Assembly (NCBI GenBank): GCA_008931825.1
Contig: QXVZ01022157.1
Span: 2,568 to 41,277, forward strand
From: Phallusia fumigata
Taxonomy: Eukaryota; Chordata; Ascidiacea; Phlebobranchia; Ascidiidae
Direction of reading: 5' to 3'
DNA length: 38,710 bases
The notes under the pieces were generated by a model. The model saw only the letters and a list, made by a program, of their open reading frames with translations, searched no databases and had not been told where the DNA came from. Within the stretch, counting starts at the first letter, position 1. Each line of letters opens with the position of its first letter. The translations under genes and the position numbers were made by a program. Shown here in pieces: positions 32,701 to 38,710 of this stretch.

Positions 32701-33857
32701 TGGCTAAGTTTCAAATTCTGTCCCCAGGCTATGACTGACTCTTGGAAACTGGCACAACAGAAAATGTGCCTAATTTTAACGCAACACAAATATAAGGAAG
32801 TTCATTCTTTTGGCTTTAAAAATCATTTACACACAAACATTATGCATTTTAAAAATTTAAACAAAATGCAACACATACTAAGTATTAATCATGCTCTGAG
32901 GTAGCAAAATTTTCAACTAGAATTATATTTGTATTTATCTGGTTAAAAGCATTGGCATATGATGTGTAATAAAATGTGGGGACATGAAGGATATATAAGA
33001 AATCACCCAATGATGGTAGTTCCAAGTGATATCACCAAAAGTCAGTGAGGCATACCACGATAAGCTGCTCAAATAAATGCACCCCAGTTGTGTTTGCTCA
33101 AGCCAATTGTGCTTCAAAGGGGCATTTATTTCTCCTACTAGGTACTGGTTGTGGTAAGTTATTGCACTGCAGTCTTTGTATTACTAAAGAACATGTGCAC
33201 TAATTTACCCCTCTGCATTTCTATTCTTACAAAATATCAAAAGCCAATAAAAACAAAATTAAAATTCCACATTTTGGATTGGTCCAAGTTCTTTATGCTC
33301 CTAGATTTTTTTAACATATTGAAGTTTACAGCAGACATTAAATTATTTATCCACGGCCGAAAACAGACTAATTATATTACAATAAGACACAAAAAATATG
33401 CCCCTACAAGCATAAAACATTTGGAATTTGAAAATTTAAAATGTCAAATTATTAACTTGTCAAACAAATACTATCTACACAACTTTAACCACCAAGCATG
33501 TGAACATACTCAGTGCTACGGTTTTCACTTTTGGTTTGTCATTATTATAGTTAGGAAAAAGTTTTGGCTCAGTAATGCTGGCTTGAAAAATTGTTTAACC
33601 CTTGCTTAAAGACAAAACTAGATTTTCTCATTTATTGCATTAAATATTTATTCTATTTTGTTACATCGTATACTGAACGAAACACTTACATCGTATGACG
33701 GCCTTCTCGGGTCCCTGTCAACTTCGTCCACTAAATCTCCCTTTAAATTATCAAGTTCATCACTTTCCTGCCATCCTTCGTCTTCACCTACAGCCTCATC
33801 GTTATATGTCTTTGGCTCATCGTTTGCAGCTTCGTCAGAATTTAGTTGGTTTGGCAT
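8223..33857 (-). CDS. TCF/LEF: Tcf/Lef HMG-box transcription factor (Wnt/beta-catenin effector), complete
   Basis: Thirteen coding exons, all with GT..AG introns and matching phases, sum to 2103 nt: 700 residues plus stop. Residues 1-56 hold the acidic beta-catenin-binding region and about 57-257 a Pro/Ser/Tyr-rich central region. The HMG box is about 278-350 ([13 protein letters not shown], then [14 protein letters not shown]). A basic tail [10 protein letters not shown] at 354-363 acts as nuclear signal and DNA contact. The C-clamp has Cys 376, 389, 392 and 398, followed by an Asp/Ser-rich then Ser/Pro-rich C-terminus. Known role: sequence-specific DNA binding at CTTTGAT-type sites, activating with beta-catenin and repressing with Groucho/TLE. 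The C-clamp places it with TCF7/TCF7L2/pangolin E-type isoforms rather than LEF1. The ATG at 33855-33857 is chosen because MPNQLN resembles the family N-terminus. Confidence 0.97.
9069..9329 (-). CDS. TCF/LEF: Tcf exon 12, Ser/Asn/Pro-rich
   Basis: 261 nt, 87 codons in phase 0; acceptor GCCTTTCCTACCAG, donor GTAAGA. It encodes [20 protein letters not shown] and ends [20 protein letters not shown] contains a possible sumoylation consensus (IKQE). Low-complexity C-terminal region; no domain recognised. Confidence 0.9.
9714..10095. repeat. Three diverged tandem units of about 127 bp
   Basis: Units at about 9714-9840, 9841-9968 and 9969-10095 in Tcf intron 11. They are aligned by a TTTGGACATTGTTTA-like segment followed by TTTTAGGGGGCTGGTGGGG. 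The anchor recurs at 127- and 128-bp spacing. The units differ by many substitutions, so this is an old minisatellite or element remnant. Confidence 0.75.
10137..10227 (-). CDS. TCF/LEF: Tcf exon 11, end of C-clamp and acidic stretch
   Basis: 91 nt; acceptor CATTTTTGTGCAG, donor GTATCT. It encodes [13 protein letters not shown], with the fourth C-clamp Cys, then [18 protein letters not shown]. The acidic tail fits casein-kinase-type sites, by inference. Confidence 0.94.
10950..10977 (+). other. G-run tract with quadruplex potential, next to Tcf exon 10 donor
   Basis: Runs of 4, 4, 5, 6 and 3 G separated by one to three bases on the plus strand. On the Tcf transcript this is a C-rich tract starting about 17 nt inside intron 10. 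Confidence 0.75.
10994..11066 (-). CDS. TCF/LEF: Tcf exon 10, first part of C-clamp
   Basis: 73 nt. It encodes [20 protein letters not shown] then CR, containing three of the four C-clamp cysteines. The acceptor is a tandem CAGCAG (11064-11069); both AGs keep the frame and differ by one Ala, so the 5' end may be 11066 or 11063. Donor GTAGAT is weak. The C-clamp gives a second DNA contact (GC-rich helper site) in TCF7/TCF7L2/pangolin. Confidence 0.95.
11067..12976 (-). other. Tcf intron 9, no gene seen
   Basis: AT-rich intron without coding signal. A perfect CRE-like palindrome TGACGTCA lies at 11856-11863. Confidence 0.6.
12977..13022 (-). CDS. TCF/LEF: Tcf exon 9, basic tail of HMG domain
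   Basis: 46-nt micro-exon; acceptor GCTTTGCAG, donor GTATAG. It encodes [15 protein letters not shown], the counterpart of vertebrate GKKKKRKRDK, which bends DNA and serves in nuclear import. Confidence 0.95.
13737..14264. repeat. Direct duplication around N13999 (unmerged contig overlap)
   Basis: Unit 1 is 13737-13998 and unit 2 is 14000-14264, with few substitutions and indels. Unit 1 carries only the last 16 nt of Tcf exon 8 (13983-13998) with its donor. It is not a usable exon. Confidence 0.9.
14249..14356 (-). CDS. TCF/LEF: Tcf exon 8, second half of HMG box
   Basis: 108 nt in phase 0; acceptor GTATTTTTGCAG, donor GTAAGA. It encodes [20 protein letters not shown] and [16 protein letters not shown], helix 3 and the end of the box. 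Confidence 0.98.
14817..14994 (-). CDS. TCF/LEF: Tcf exon 7, first half of HMG box
   Basis: 178 nt; acceptor ATCTGTAG, donor GTAACC. A basic lead-in ([15 protein letters not shown]) is followed by [20 protein letters not shown] and [17 protein letters not shown], nearly identical to vertebrate TCF/LEF helices 1 and 2. An in-frame Met occurs at the third codon, so an N-terminally short isoform is conceivable, but no promoter evidence supports it. Confidence 0.98.
15480..15725 (-). CDS. TCF/LEF: Tcf exon 6, Pro/Gly/Ser-rich central region
   Basis: 246 nt; acceptor TTCCACCGGCAG, donor GTAAGAT. It encodes [20 protein letters not shown], then [20 protein letters not shown], and ends [18 protein letters not shown]. 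Position and HPTVISHPG match the vertebrate GIPHPAIVTP region. In vertebrates Groucho/TLE binding maps to this central part; no short motif here proves it. Confidence 0.92.
15724..16369. repeat. Direct duplication around N16049 (unmerged contig overlap)
   Basis: Unit 1 is 15724-16048 and unit 2 is 16050-16369. They are near-identical AT-rich intron with a few substitutions and small indels. Unit 2 begins at the acceptor end of Tcf exon 6, so only the first two exon bases are duplicated. Confidence 0.9.
16380..16470 (-). CDS. TCF/LEF: Tcf exon 5, RPPHGD segment
   Basis: 91 nt; acceptor CAATTGTCAG, donor GTACGT. It encodes [20 protein letters not shown] and [10 protein letters not shown], clearly the counterpart of vertebrate GIPRPPHPPDISPYYPLSPG and GQIPHPLGW. 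Confidence 0.94.
17285..17369 (-). CDS. TCF/LEF: Tcf exon 4, second copy (assembly duplicate)
   Basis: Exact copy of the exon at 18292-18376 within the 1006-bp duplicated block. The copies of exon 4 are most simply the two alleles of one exon. Confidence 0.9.
18292..18376 (-). CDS. TCF/LEF: Tcf exon 4, copy nearest exon 3
   Basis: 85 nt; acceptor TTATTTCCACAG, donor GTGAGT. It encodes [20 protein letters not shown] then PSDLDGKS, matching the vertebrate segment before GIPRPPHP. It is identical to 17285-17369. Using both copies would add 85 nt and break the frame. Confidence 0.9.
18377..31648 (-). other. Tcf intron 3 (13.3 kb), no gene seen
   Basis: No exon, RNA gene or transposon protein could be supported on either strand. 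Composition is unlike the rest of the locus: sampled 60-base lines reach about 60% GC near 19980-20100, 28980-29040 and 30540-30600, against below 30% in nearby introns. A perfect CRE palindrome TGACGTCA is at 24303-24310. Tcf-type ATCAAAG/CTTTGAT cores occur at 24396-24402, 24688-24694 and 26093-26099, about what chance allows. Probably a regulatory intron, by inference from position and size. Confidence 0.6.
31649..31764 (-). CDS. TCF/LEF: Tcf exon 3, Pro/Phe-rich segment
   Basis: 116 nt; acceptor CTTTCATTGCAG, donor GTAAGTG. In the frame set by exon 2 it encodes [20 protein letters not shown] and [12 protein letters not shown], like the PYPGYPF...SPYLPNG region of vertebrate TCFs. Another open frame exists but breaks the phase. 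Confidence 0.87.
31912..31978 (-). CDS. TCF/LEF: Tcf exon 2
   Basis: 67 nt; acceptor CTATTTCCTTCAG, donor GTTTGT (weak). It encodes [18 protein letters not shown]. Start phase 0 and end phase 1 fit both neighbours exactly, which is the main support. Confidence 0.8.
31979..33689 (-). other. Tcf intron 1, AT-rich, no gene seen
   Basis: Strongly AT-rich intron of 1.7 kb. A 152-codon plus-strand open frame at 33151-33609 has no recognisable similarity and a composition expected from AT-rich DNA; it is not called as a gene. Confidence 0.6.
33690..33857 (-). CDS. TCF/LEF: Tcf exon 1, beta-catenin-binding region
   Basis: 56 codons from ATG to donor GTAAGTG, phase 0. It is strongly acidic. [12 protein letters not shown] aligns with the vertebrate DELISFKDEG core, keeping the two acidic residues that pair with beta-catenin Lys in known structures but changing the Ile, Phe and Lys positions. 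[12 protein letters not shown] matches the second, helical contact. Confidence 0.93.
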
Positions 33858-34130
33858 TTTGCTCTGTGTTCACGCTACTGCTACCAAGCCGACGTAATCC
33901 TTCGACTGAGAGCGCGTCGATCAAAACTATCTGCCGGCATCAAACGCGACGGGATGCCAATCAAGGAGCTGCGCCACAGACTTCAACAGCGCCCTATACC
34001 GGAAGTTGTTCAAGGCAATGATACAAATAGAACAGATTTCAACAACCTCGCAATGCGTCAATCTTTTCTGCATGTGCAACATATAAATTTTACCTCTTCT
34101 TTTAACAGTTTTAAAATTTGATTTCAATTT
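33858..34130 (-). promoter_or_regulatory. Probable Tcf 5' UTR and promoter region
   Basis: Sequence just upstream of the Tcf start codon, less AT-rich than its surroundings. An ETS-type ACCGGAAGT is at 33998-34006, about 140 bp upstream of the ATG. No TATA box is evident and the transcription start is not visible. Confidence 0.35.
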
Positions 34131-35089
34131 AGGAAAATTTATTTAAACAACGTTTAATAATGTGCAAGAATAAAATAAAACAAGTACGTCAGCAAACAAT
34201 TTTGGATAATATACAGTTAAAGATAACTTAAAAAGAGGTGCTCAACCACCTCGACTACCACAATCACAGCAAAATTATACTGGTTTCTTAGGACGGTTTC
34301 TCTCGGCAAATGCTTTTTGACGCGAAAAAAGATAGAACAATGACCCTAATCTAGCAATACGGCCTTTCTTTGTAATGATTAGTACGCGTTTAATCGCAGT
34401 CACAAACATCGTATTATGCAATGGAAAGCCGGGTTGGTTATTTGAACTTGCGACAGTTAACATCCTGTCTGCTTTTCTAACTTAATCTAATATTTTGTCA
34501 GATTAGTCTTCAAGCCCATCTAGTCGAAATAAACTATAGCCTAAACTTCTACCGAACTATAGTTTGTTCATACACTCGGTTATCATGTAGCGATAGTAAA
34601 ATATTATATAATACGTTGTGTCGTTAAACTTTGCAAACCCGCTATCTTTACCACAGACACAAAAGATAAAAACATTCAACAACGGTGCTTAAAAAAATAT
34701 TGTACAATAAAACAAATAAAGTAAGGGCCCGAGAAAATAAACACAGGACACACGTAAGCAAGATATATCTATGCTTCACAAAACAACAATTTGCTAAAAT
34801 CGGTAGATTGTTTCATTCAGATAAACATATTGACAGTCACCTTTGTGACAGGCTATAAGGGCAAGGGCGAGCATTTTGTTTTGTGGTCGTTCACTAAGCT
34901 TTGCTCTTTAGGGTGTGTGCCACTCAAAGTTCAGTTACAACAAAATTTGGTCCGTTAAGTTTTGACCCTAACCTTAAAGCTAAAATCCACTACTGTCACA
35001 CTAACAGTTGCAAAATGTAACACATGCAAAAACTGAACAACATAAACCCACGCAACGGTAGACCACTCCACAATTTATGCAACTACAAA
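34131..35089. other. Spacer between glutamate receptor gene and Tcf
   Basis: About 1 kb of AT-rich DNA. It should contain the 3' UTR of the receptor gene and distal Tcf promoter. No convincing minus-strand poly(A) signal close to 35090; TTTATT (AATAAA on minus) occurs at 34138-34143. Confidence 0.45.
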
Positions 35090-35438
35090 TCAGACCTCAC
35101 TTTTCCTAAAAATTGCTGGCAAAGTTTGACTGGCGAATATGTCGTCGGCATAATGTTCACTAATGGATGCTAGTAGGTTGGATGATGAAGTTCTTCCTCT
35201 TTGGCGTCGGTGTCTCTGATGTTGCGGCTGGGGGCTCAAACTGGTTGCAAAACATTTTACTGGTGGACTGGCATCACGACTCGGCGCAGTGTAGAAACCA
35301 TTCCCAAACGTAAGGGGCGGATCACTGTTATCTGCGTCGTCGGTTGTTTGGTCGTAGGAGATCATTGGACTTCTACCGTGTTTTATTTGTGTCTGCATTC
35401 CGTTGTCTTTATGTTTGCTGTCAGTTTGTTTCTCAGCG
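35090..35438 (-). CDS. Probable last iGluR exon, tail with PDZ ligand
   Basis: 349 nt to TGA at 35090-35092; acceptor GTATTTTTATCAG. It encodes AEKQTDSKHKDNGMQTQIKH, a Ser/Asp/Pro-rich stretch, a basic QRHRRQRGRTSSS, and ends IFRKSEV. Its start phase fits the donor at 37215. The C-terminus S-E-V is a class I PDZ ligand (S/T-x-hydrophobic), as in many receptor tails. Assignment to this receptor is inferred from phase, strand and tail character. Confidence 0.6.
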
Positions 35439-38336
35439 CTGATAAAAATACAGGTATATATTAGGAAAAAATAAAAAATTAGTTGATTCAGGCAAATTTT
35501 TCGACAATTGTTATTGGTCACAAAGCCTTTACCCATGGTTGGCTAGCAGTGTCGTACCTGGCAGAAGAACGAAAAGTGGCCATGCGAAAAGGGTCTCTAA
35601 GTTCTCCATGAAACATTATCAAAGTAGGGTACCCCTAGAAATACTTGGCCCCCACCCCAAATTTTGGACTGGCCACGCTGTTGTCTCTTAACAGTTCATA
35701 ATTTATCTCATATAAATTTGGCACACTAGAAACCTGGACAAAGAAATGTGTAGCAACATCTCACAATATTTTCGTTGTATTTGCCTTGAGTTGGTAATTG
35801 CTTCACAAACAAAGGAGTCACAATCAACAAATTTATGGCGCGACTTTTTCTGCGCAACTAGTACTAAACAAGATACCAGCTTAAAAAGATTCCCTCTACC
35901 CCACGGGACAATGTACAAATCGAATTTGGTATAATTTGGCGCCGGCACGTTGAGGCAAGAGGGGGTATCAAGAGTGTTTTGTTCTATTAAAAAATCCCAT
36001 AAATGAAAAAGTTGGATTGCATTTATATTCGCCCCCTCCTGGAAAGTTTTCTGCCGACGCCCATGGTTACTACGAAGATACACCAGGAACTGCAGCAACG
36101 ACACAAGGGTTTTGACAAAGGGAACAAAGGCCACGCTGTGCGTCAGTTTTATGACAGGTGACGTACGTGTACGTCTAATTATATATTGTTTAGATACGAA
36201 CTGTTGAATGTGGGTTTGCATTTGATTTACTAACACCCTGGCCCTTTACCTTATCACAACCTCAAACTTAGTGCCTGTTGTATTTCCGACAATCCGCAAA
36301 TGAAATACTATGTTTATTGGACTTTTTAGTCCCACCCCTACCTTAATAGTACTAACCGCCAGGCGTCAGCATAAATCTTTAGTATTTAGAAGTTATTCCC
36401 GCAGTTTTTGAACCACAATACTGCCGTTATTGTATCCTAATAGTCTGTTTGGACTGTATTTTTTACTAAAATATACATAAATCAATGGTGTTTTTCTCTG
36501 GATTGCGAGTACTATTTTGCGCAAGAAGTAGAAATTTGTTTTTGATACGCCCTATAAGGCACAAAAAAACGTTTACACGAAAAAAAATGTTTGAACCAAC
36601 AAATATTTGTTGGCAAGTTGTTGAATTGTACTTATGAGCCACTGTAAAAAGTTGGGTCGCCTGAAAATGTTTTGGAAAAAAGCCTGAGTTTACACACTTT
36701 CAAAAAATTATTCGCAATATTAAACCTGCAAAAAAATAATATTCAATACATTGTTTGCGACGTTATTTTTAGTTGATCAAACCAAATTTGCTTGTGATGT
36801 ACTTGCGCTTATAGTTGCTGCTACGATCGTGAGAATTTTCTAAACTTAATATCTCGTTTTCTTGCAATAAAAATGACAGTAAGGCATTTTTAAACTTTAC
36901 TGTATGTTGTATGTTTAGTAATTGCCGAAAAAAGTAATGGTCGAGATTTTAAGGTTCTTAGCGGGACTATATGCACATCACTCGGTTTATTCACGTTACG
37001 ATCGGTATTTTTATGGTAATTTTTTAATTATTTTTTTTCATAAACTAAAGTGTTTAAATATACATATGAGTGGCGAGATTTTGCAGAATGATTTCATAAA
37101 AACATTTGAGTTGCCATTAAAATGTTCAGAAAGACCTGTCATATCTATTGTTATCCACAGAGCAAAGAGATAATGCCAAAAAATATACATGCAAAAGTCA
37201 TTTAGCGTAAGTACCAATTATCTTCTGTTTCTTTCGCAACAGACAGGTAATCGATCAGCTGCTGAATTAACTCTTTTTTGTTAAGACTGATTTGAATGTC
37301 GTTTTTCTTTTGACCCTTTTCAATTTCATTTTGCCTCTGAAAACAAAATTTGCATCTTAAATAAGGAACAAGCATATTATTAAAGTAGTAAGTATTTGTA
37401 TTGGACATTTTACCAATGTTTTTGCGGTCGGTGGATAATCCTTGCCATTGAAAACATGAACCACAATTTCTCCAATTGCGAAAATCCAAGCCAATGTCAA
37501 ACCACCAGCGAGAACGAAGAATATTCCAGTAAAAGTCTGAATACAAGAGTTGGCCATTATTTCTTGGCAACGTCGAGTCGAAAAAAGAAAAGCTGGTACC
37601 ATACAAATGCAATCCGGATCGGACCGGTTTATTCAAGCACGGACGACCAACCAACAAGATAATTAGGGACCTGGACACTATATGACTTAGTTTAATAAAT
37701 GAAATGTTAAATTAAAACAACAAACATTATCACATTTTTAAAAGTGTTAATAACTTGACTACGTCGTTGTGCCAACAGCAAATATAAACCAAAGGAAATT
37801 ACGTAATTTGTAGTTTTAGATATATACCTTCAGTGTCAACTCCTCTCCACTAGCAGGGGTATTTTTATTCGCCGAACACTTTCCAGATTTGGGCCACCAC
37901 TTTTGGCGCAAACTTTCAATTTTACCCGAATCTTGTAAGTTCAAAATTCTAAAAATAAAAATATTAACATACGCAATATTTCAAATTTATGTCGAACTAT
38001 ACCCTAAAGACAAGGGATCCCGGAACGGACTTTCGTGTTGAACAGCAAATCCATATCCTTTGTTGTAAATGGAATCACTTATTGATGTAAGCAGGCATGA
38101 TGGATGGTTGATAACTTCATGTTCTGCATGTAGAAAAGTAATTTATGCTTGCTTCAAAATGACAATTCCATAAATTTAAACTGTTATTGAGAAGTTTATC
38201 AATGATTTGTGTTTCCATCTTACCAATAACAGAAACGTCCCAGAGAAATGCGAACTGCCCAGATTCCGCTCGTTCAAATCCCTCTTTGGCCATCGGTATT
38301 CGATTTGTTGAGTCGTTCACCATCCTGAACATCGTA
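35090..38336 (-). CDS. Ionotropic glutamate receptor, delta (GluD)-like, 3' part of gene
   Basis: Six exons with matching phases give 315 residues plus stop. The 5' end is off the right edge. Content: second lobe of the ligand-binding domain (EGFERAESGQFAFLWDVSVI, then KGYGFAVQHESPFRD and LRQKWWPKSGKC), a membrane helix M4 (TFTGIFFVLAGGLTLAWIFA), then a cytoplasmic tail. GYGxAxQHxSPxRD and KWWPKxGxC resemble vertebrate GluD1/2 more than AMPA, kainate or NMDA subunits. The Cys in HPSC and in SGKC would form the conserved lobe-2 disulfide. Role by family: ligand-gated or synapse-organising membrane receptor. Which subclass, and whether the last exon joins here, are less certain. Confidence 0.85.
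35439..37214 (-). other. iGluR last intron, possible repeat remnants
   Basis: No coding signal. The 35530-36080 part differs in texture from the AT-rich remainder, with GC-rich patches (GGCCCCCACCCC near 35649, GCGCCGGCACG near 35938, GCCCCCTCCTGG near 36031). It may be an old interspersed element; no terminal repeats or target duplications were found. 36240-37200 is plain AT-rich sequence. Confidence 0.45.
37215..37336 (-). CDS. iGluR exon, proximal cytoplasmic tail
   Basis: Acceptor TTTGTTTTCAG. It encodes RQNEIEKGQKKNDIQISLNK and KELIQQLIDYLSVAKETEDN. Two endings are possible. Donor GTACTT after 37215 would give 122 nt and join 35438. Without splicing the frame stops at TAA 37202-37204 after WYLR. 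The donor is weak, so both may occur. Confidence 0.75.
37414..37536 (-). CDS. iGluR exon, membrane helix M4
   Basis: 123 nt in phase 0; acceptor TTGTATTCAG, donor GTAAAA. It encodes TFTGIFFVLAGGLTLAWIFA then IGEIVVHVFNGKDYPPTAKT, one hydrophobic helix followed by cytoplasmic sequence. Confidence 0.92.
37828..37948 (-). CDS. iGluR exon, end of ligand-binding domain
   Basis: 121 nt; acceptor TTTATTTTTAG, donor GTATAT. It encodes ILNLQDSGKIESLRQKWWPK and SGKCSANKNTPASGEELTLK, i.e. the last helix, WWP motif and disulfide Cys, then the linker to M4. Confidence 0.93.
38003..38123 (-). CDS. iGluR exon, ligand-binding lobe 2, middle
   Basis: 121 nt; acceptor TCTACATGCAG, donor GTATAG. It encodes HEVINHPSCLLTSISDSIYN and KGYGFAVQHESPFRDPLSL, the family's G-Y-G...SP-R-D signature. 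Confidence 0.93.
38224..38336 (-). CDS. iGluR exon, ligand-binding lobe 2, start
   Basis: 113 nt; acceptor CTCCTTCTATAG, donor GTAAGA. It encodes MFRMVNDSTNRIPMAKEGFE and RAESGQFAFLWDVSVI. Asp in LWD sits where the ligand amino group is bound. The preceding exon is not in view. Confidence 0.88.
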
Positions 38337-38710
38337 CTATAGAAGGAGGATGGATCACTTGATTCATCAGCTTTTCTCTGTCAAAATCGCTGCACATTTC
38401 AGCAATTTCCAGCCCAAAAATTAAATATGTCACAAAGTTGTTCTTGATGAACATTTTAAAAAGGATCGATGTATTTGTAATTTTAACCAATATACTTCTG
38501 CTCATGCGCAATGTTTGTGACCGCGATGTCCCACACGGCTATTTACATATTACCACAGTTTTCGACTAAGCTATATGTAACACGTCAAATTGGTTTTTCA
38601 AAAGTGTGCATCGTAGTCGGTATAAATTAATTAAAACTACAATTGTGTTTATTGATAGCGCCAGAACCTGCTATAAGTTTTATTACTTAAATACGATTAC
38701 CGTTATAAAA
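38337..38710 (-). other. iGluR upstream intron, no exon seen
   Basis: No family signature (M3 SYTANLAAF-type or earlier) is visible on the minus strand, so the preceding exon is beyond the window. Confidence 0.5.

Noticed and set aside
33151..33609. 152-codon plus-strand open frame inside Tcf intron 1
   Set aside because: Composition follows the AT-rich DNA (many Lys, Asn, Ile, Phe), no domain or homologue is recognisable, and there are no supporting splice or promoter signals.
35703..36236. 177-codon minus-strand open frame in the receptor intron
   Set aside because: It runs through what looks like repeat-derived sequence, has no recognisable domain, and lies between two exons of the receptor that already match in phase.

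Overview
The window is metazoan nuclear DNA. Its genes are split into short exons with GT..AG introns, and all three are animal regulatory or signalling genes. The gene content (a neural CELF/ETR-1 gene and what looks like a single Tcf/Lef gene), the intron sizes and the high allelic variation are what I would expect of a Ciona-type tunicate. The species is an inference and cannot be fixed from the sequence alone.

Layout. (1) Positions 1-4384, plus strand: the 3' part of a CELF3/4/5/6-type RNA-binding protein gene, from the end of RRM1 to the stop codon (about 401 residues in ten exons). Its 3' UTR follows and may contain an intron. (2) Positions 8223-33857, minus strand: a complete Tcf/Lef gene, the nuclear effector of Wnt/beta-catenin signalling. 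It has thirteen coding exons that join in frame to 700 residues, with an N-terminal beta-catenin-binding region, a Pro-rich central region, an HMG box, a basic tail, a C-clamp and a long Ser/Pro-rich C-terminus. CELF and Tcf are tail to tail. A 13.3-kb intron (18377-31648) takes up a third of the window. It shows no coding sequence and has several GC-rich islands. (3) Positions 35090-38336, minus strand: the 3' part of an ionotropic glutamate receptor gene, most like the delta (GluD) class. It covers the second half of the ligand-binding domain, the last membrane helix and a cytoplasmic tail that probably ends in a PDZ ligand. Its 5' part lies beyond the right edge.

Assembly. The only four ambiguous bases (800, 13999, 16049, 17458) each sit exactly between two near-identical direct repeats of about 260-1006 bp. 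In every case the first repeat ends at the N and the second begins there. This is the signature of contig ends from two haplotypes that were joined without merging the overlap. The copies differ in introns but not in exons, and using both copies of the duplicated exons would break the reading frames of CELF and Tcf. After collapse the true locus would be about 2.3 kb shorter.

I found no mobile-element ORF, CRISPR array, tRNA or rRNA, and no sign of a new multi-gene system. The points most worth a second look are the assembly duplications, the PDZ-ended receptor tail, the C-clamp split over two exons with a possible splice switch, the divergent beta-catenin-binding region, and the large composition-shifted Tcf intron.
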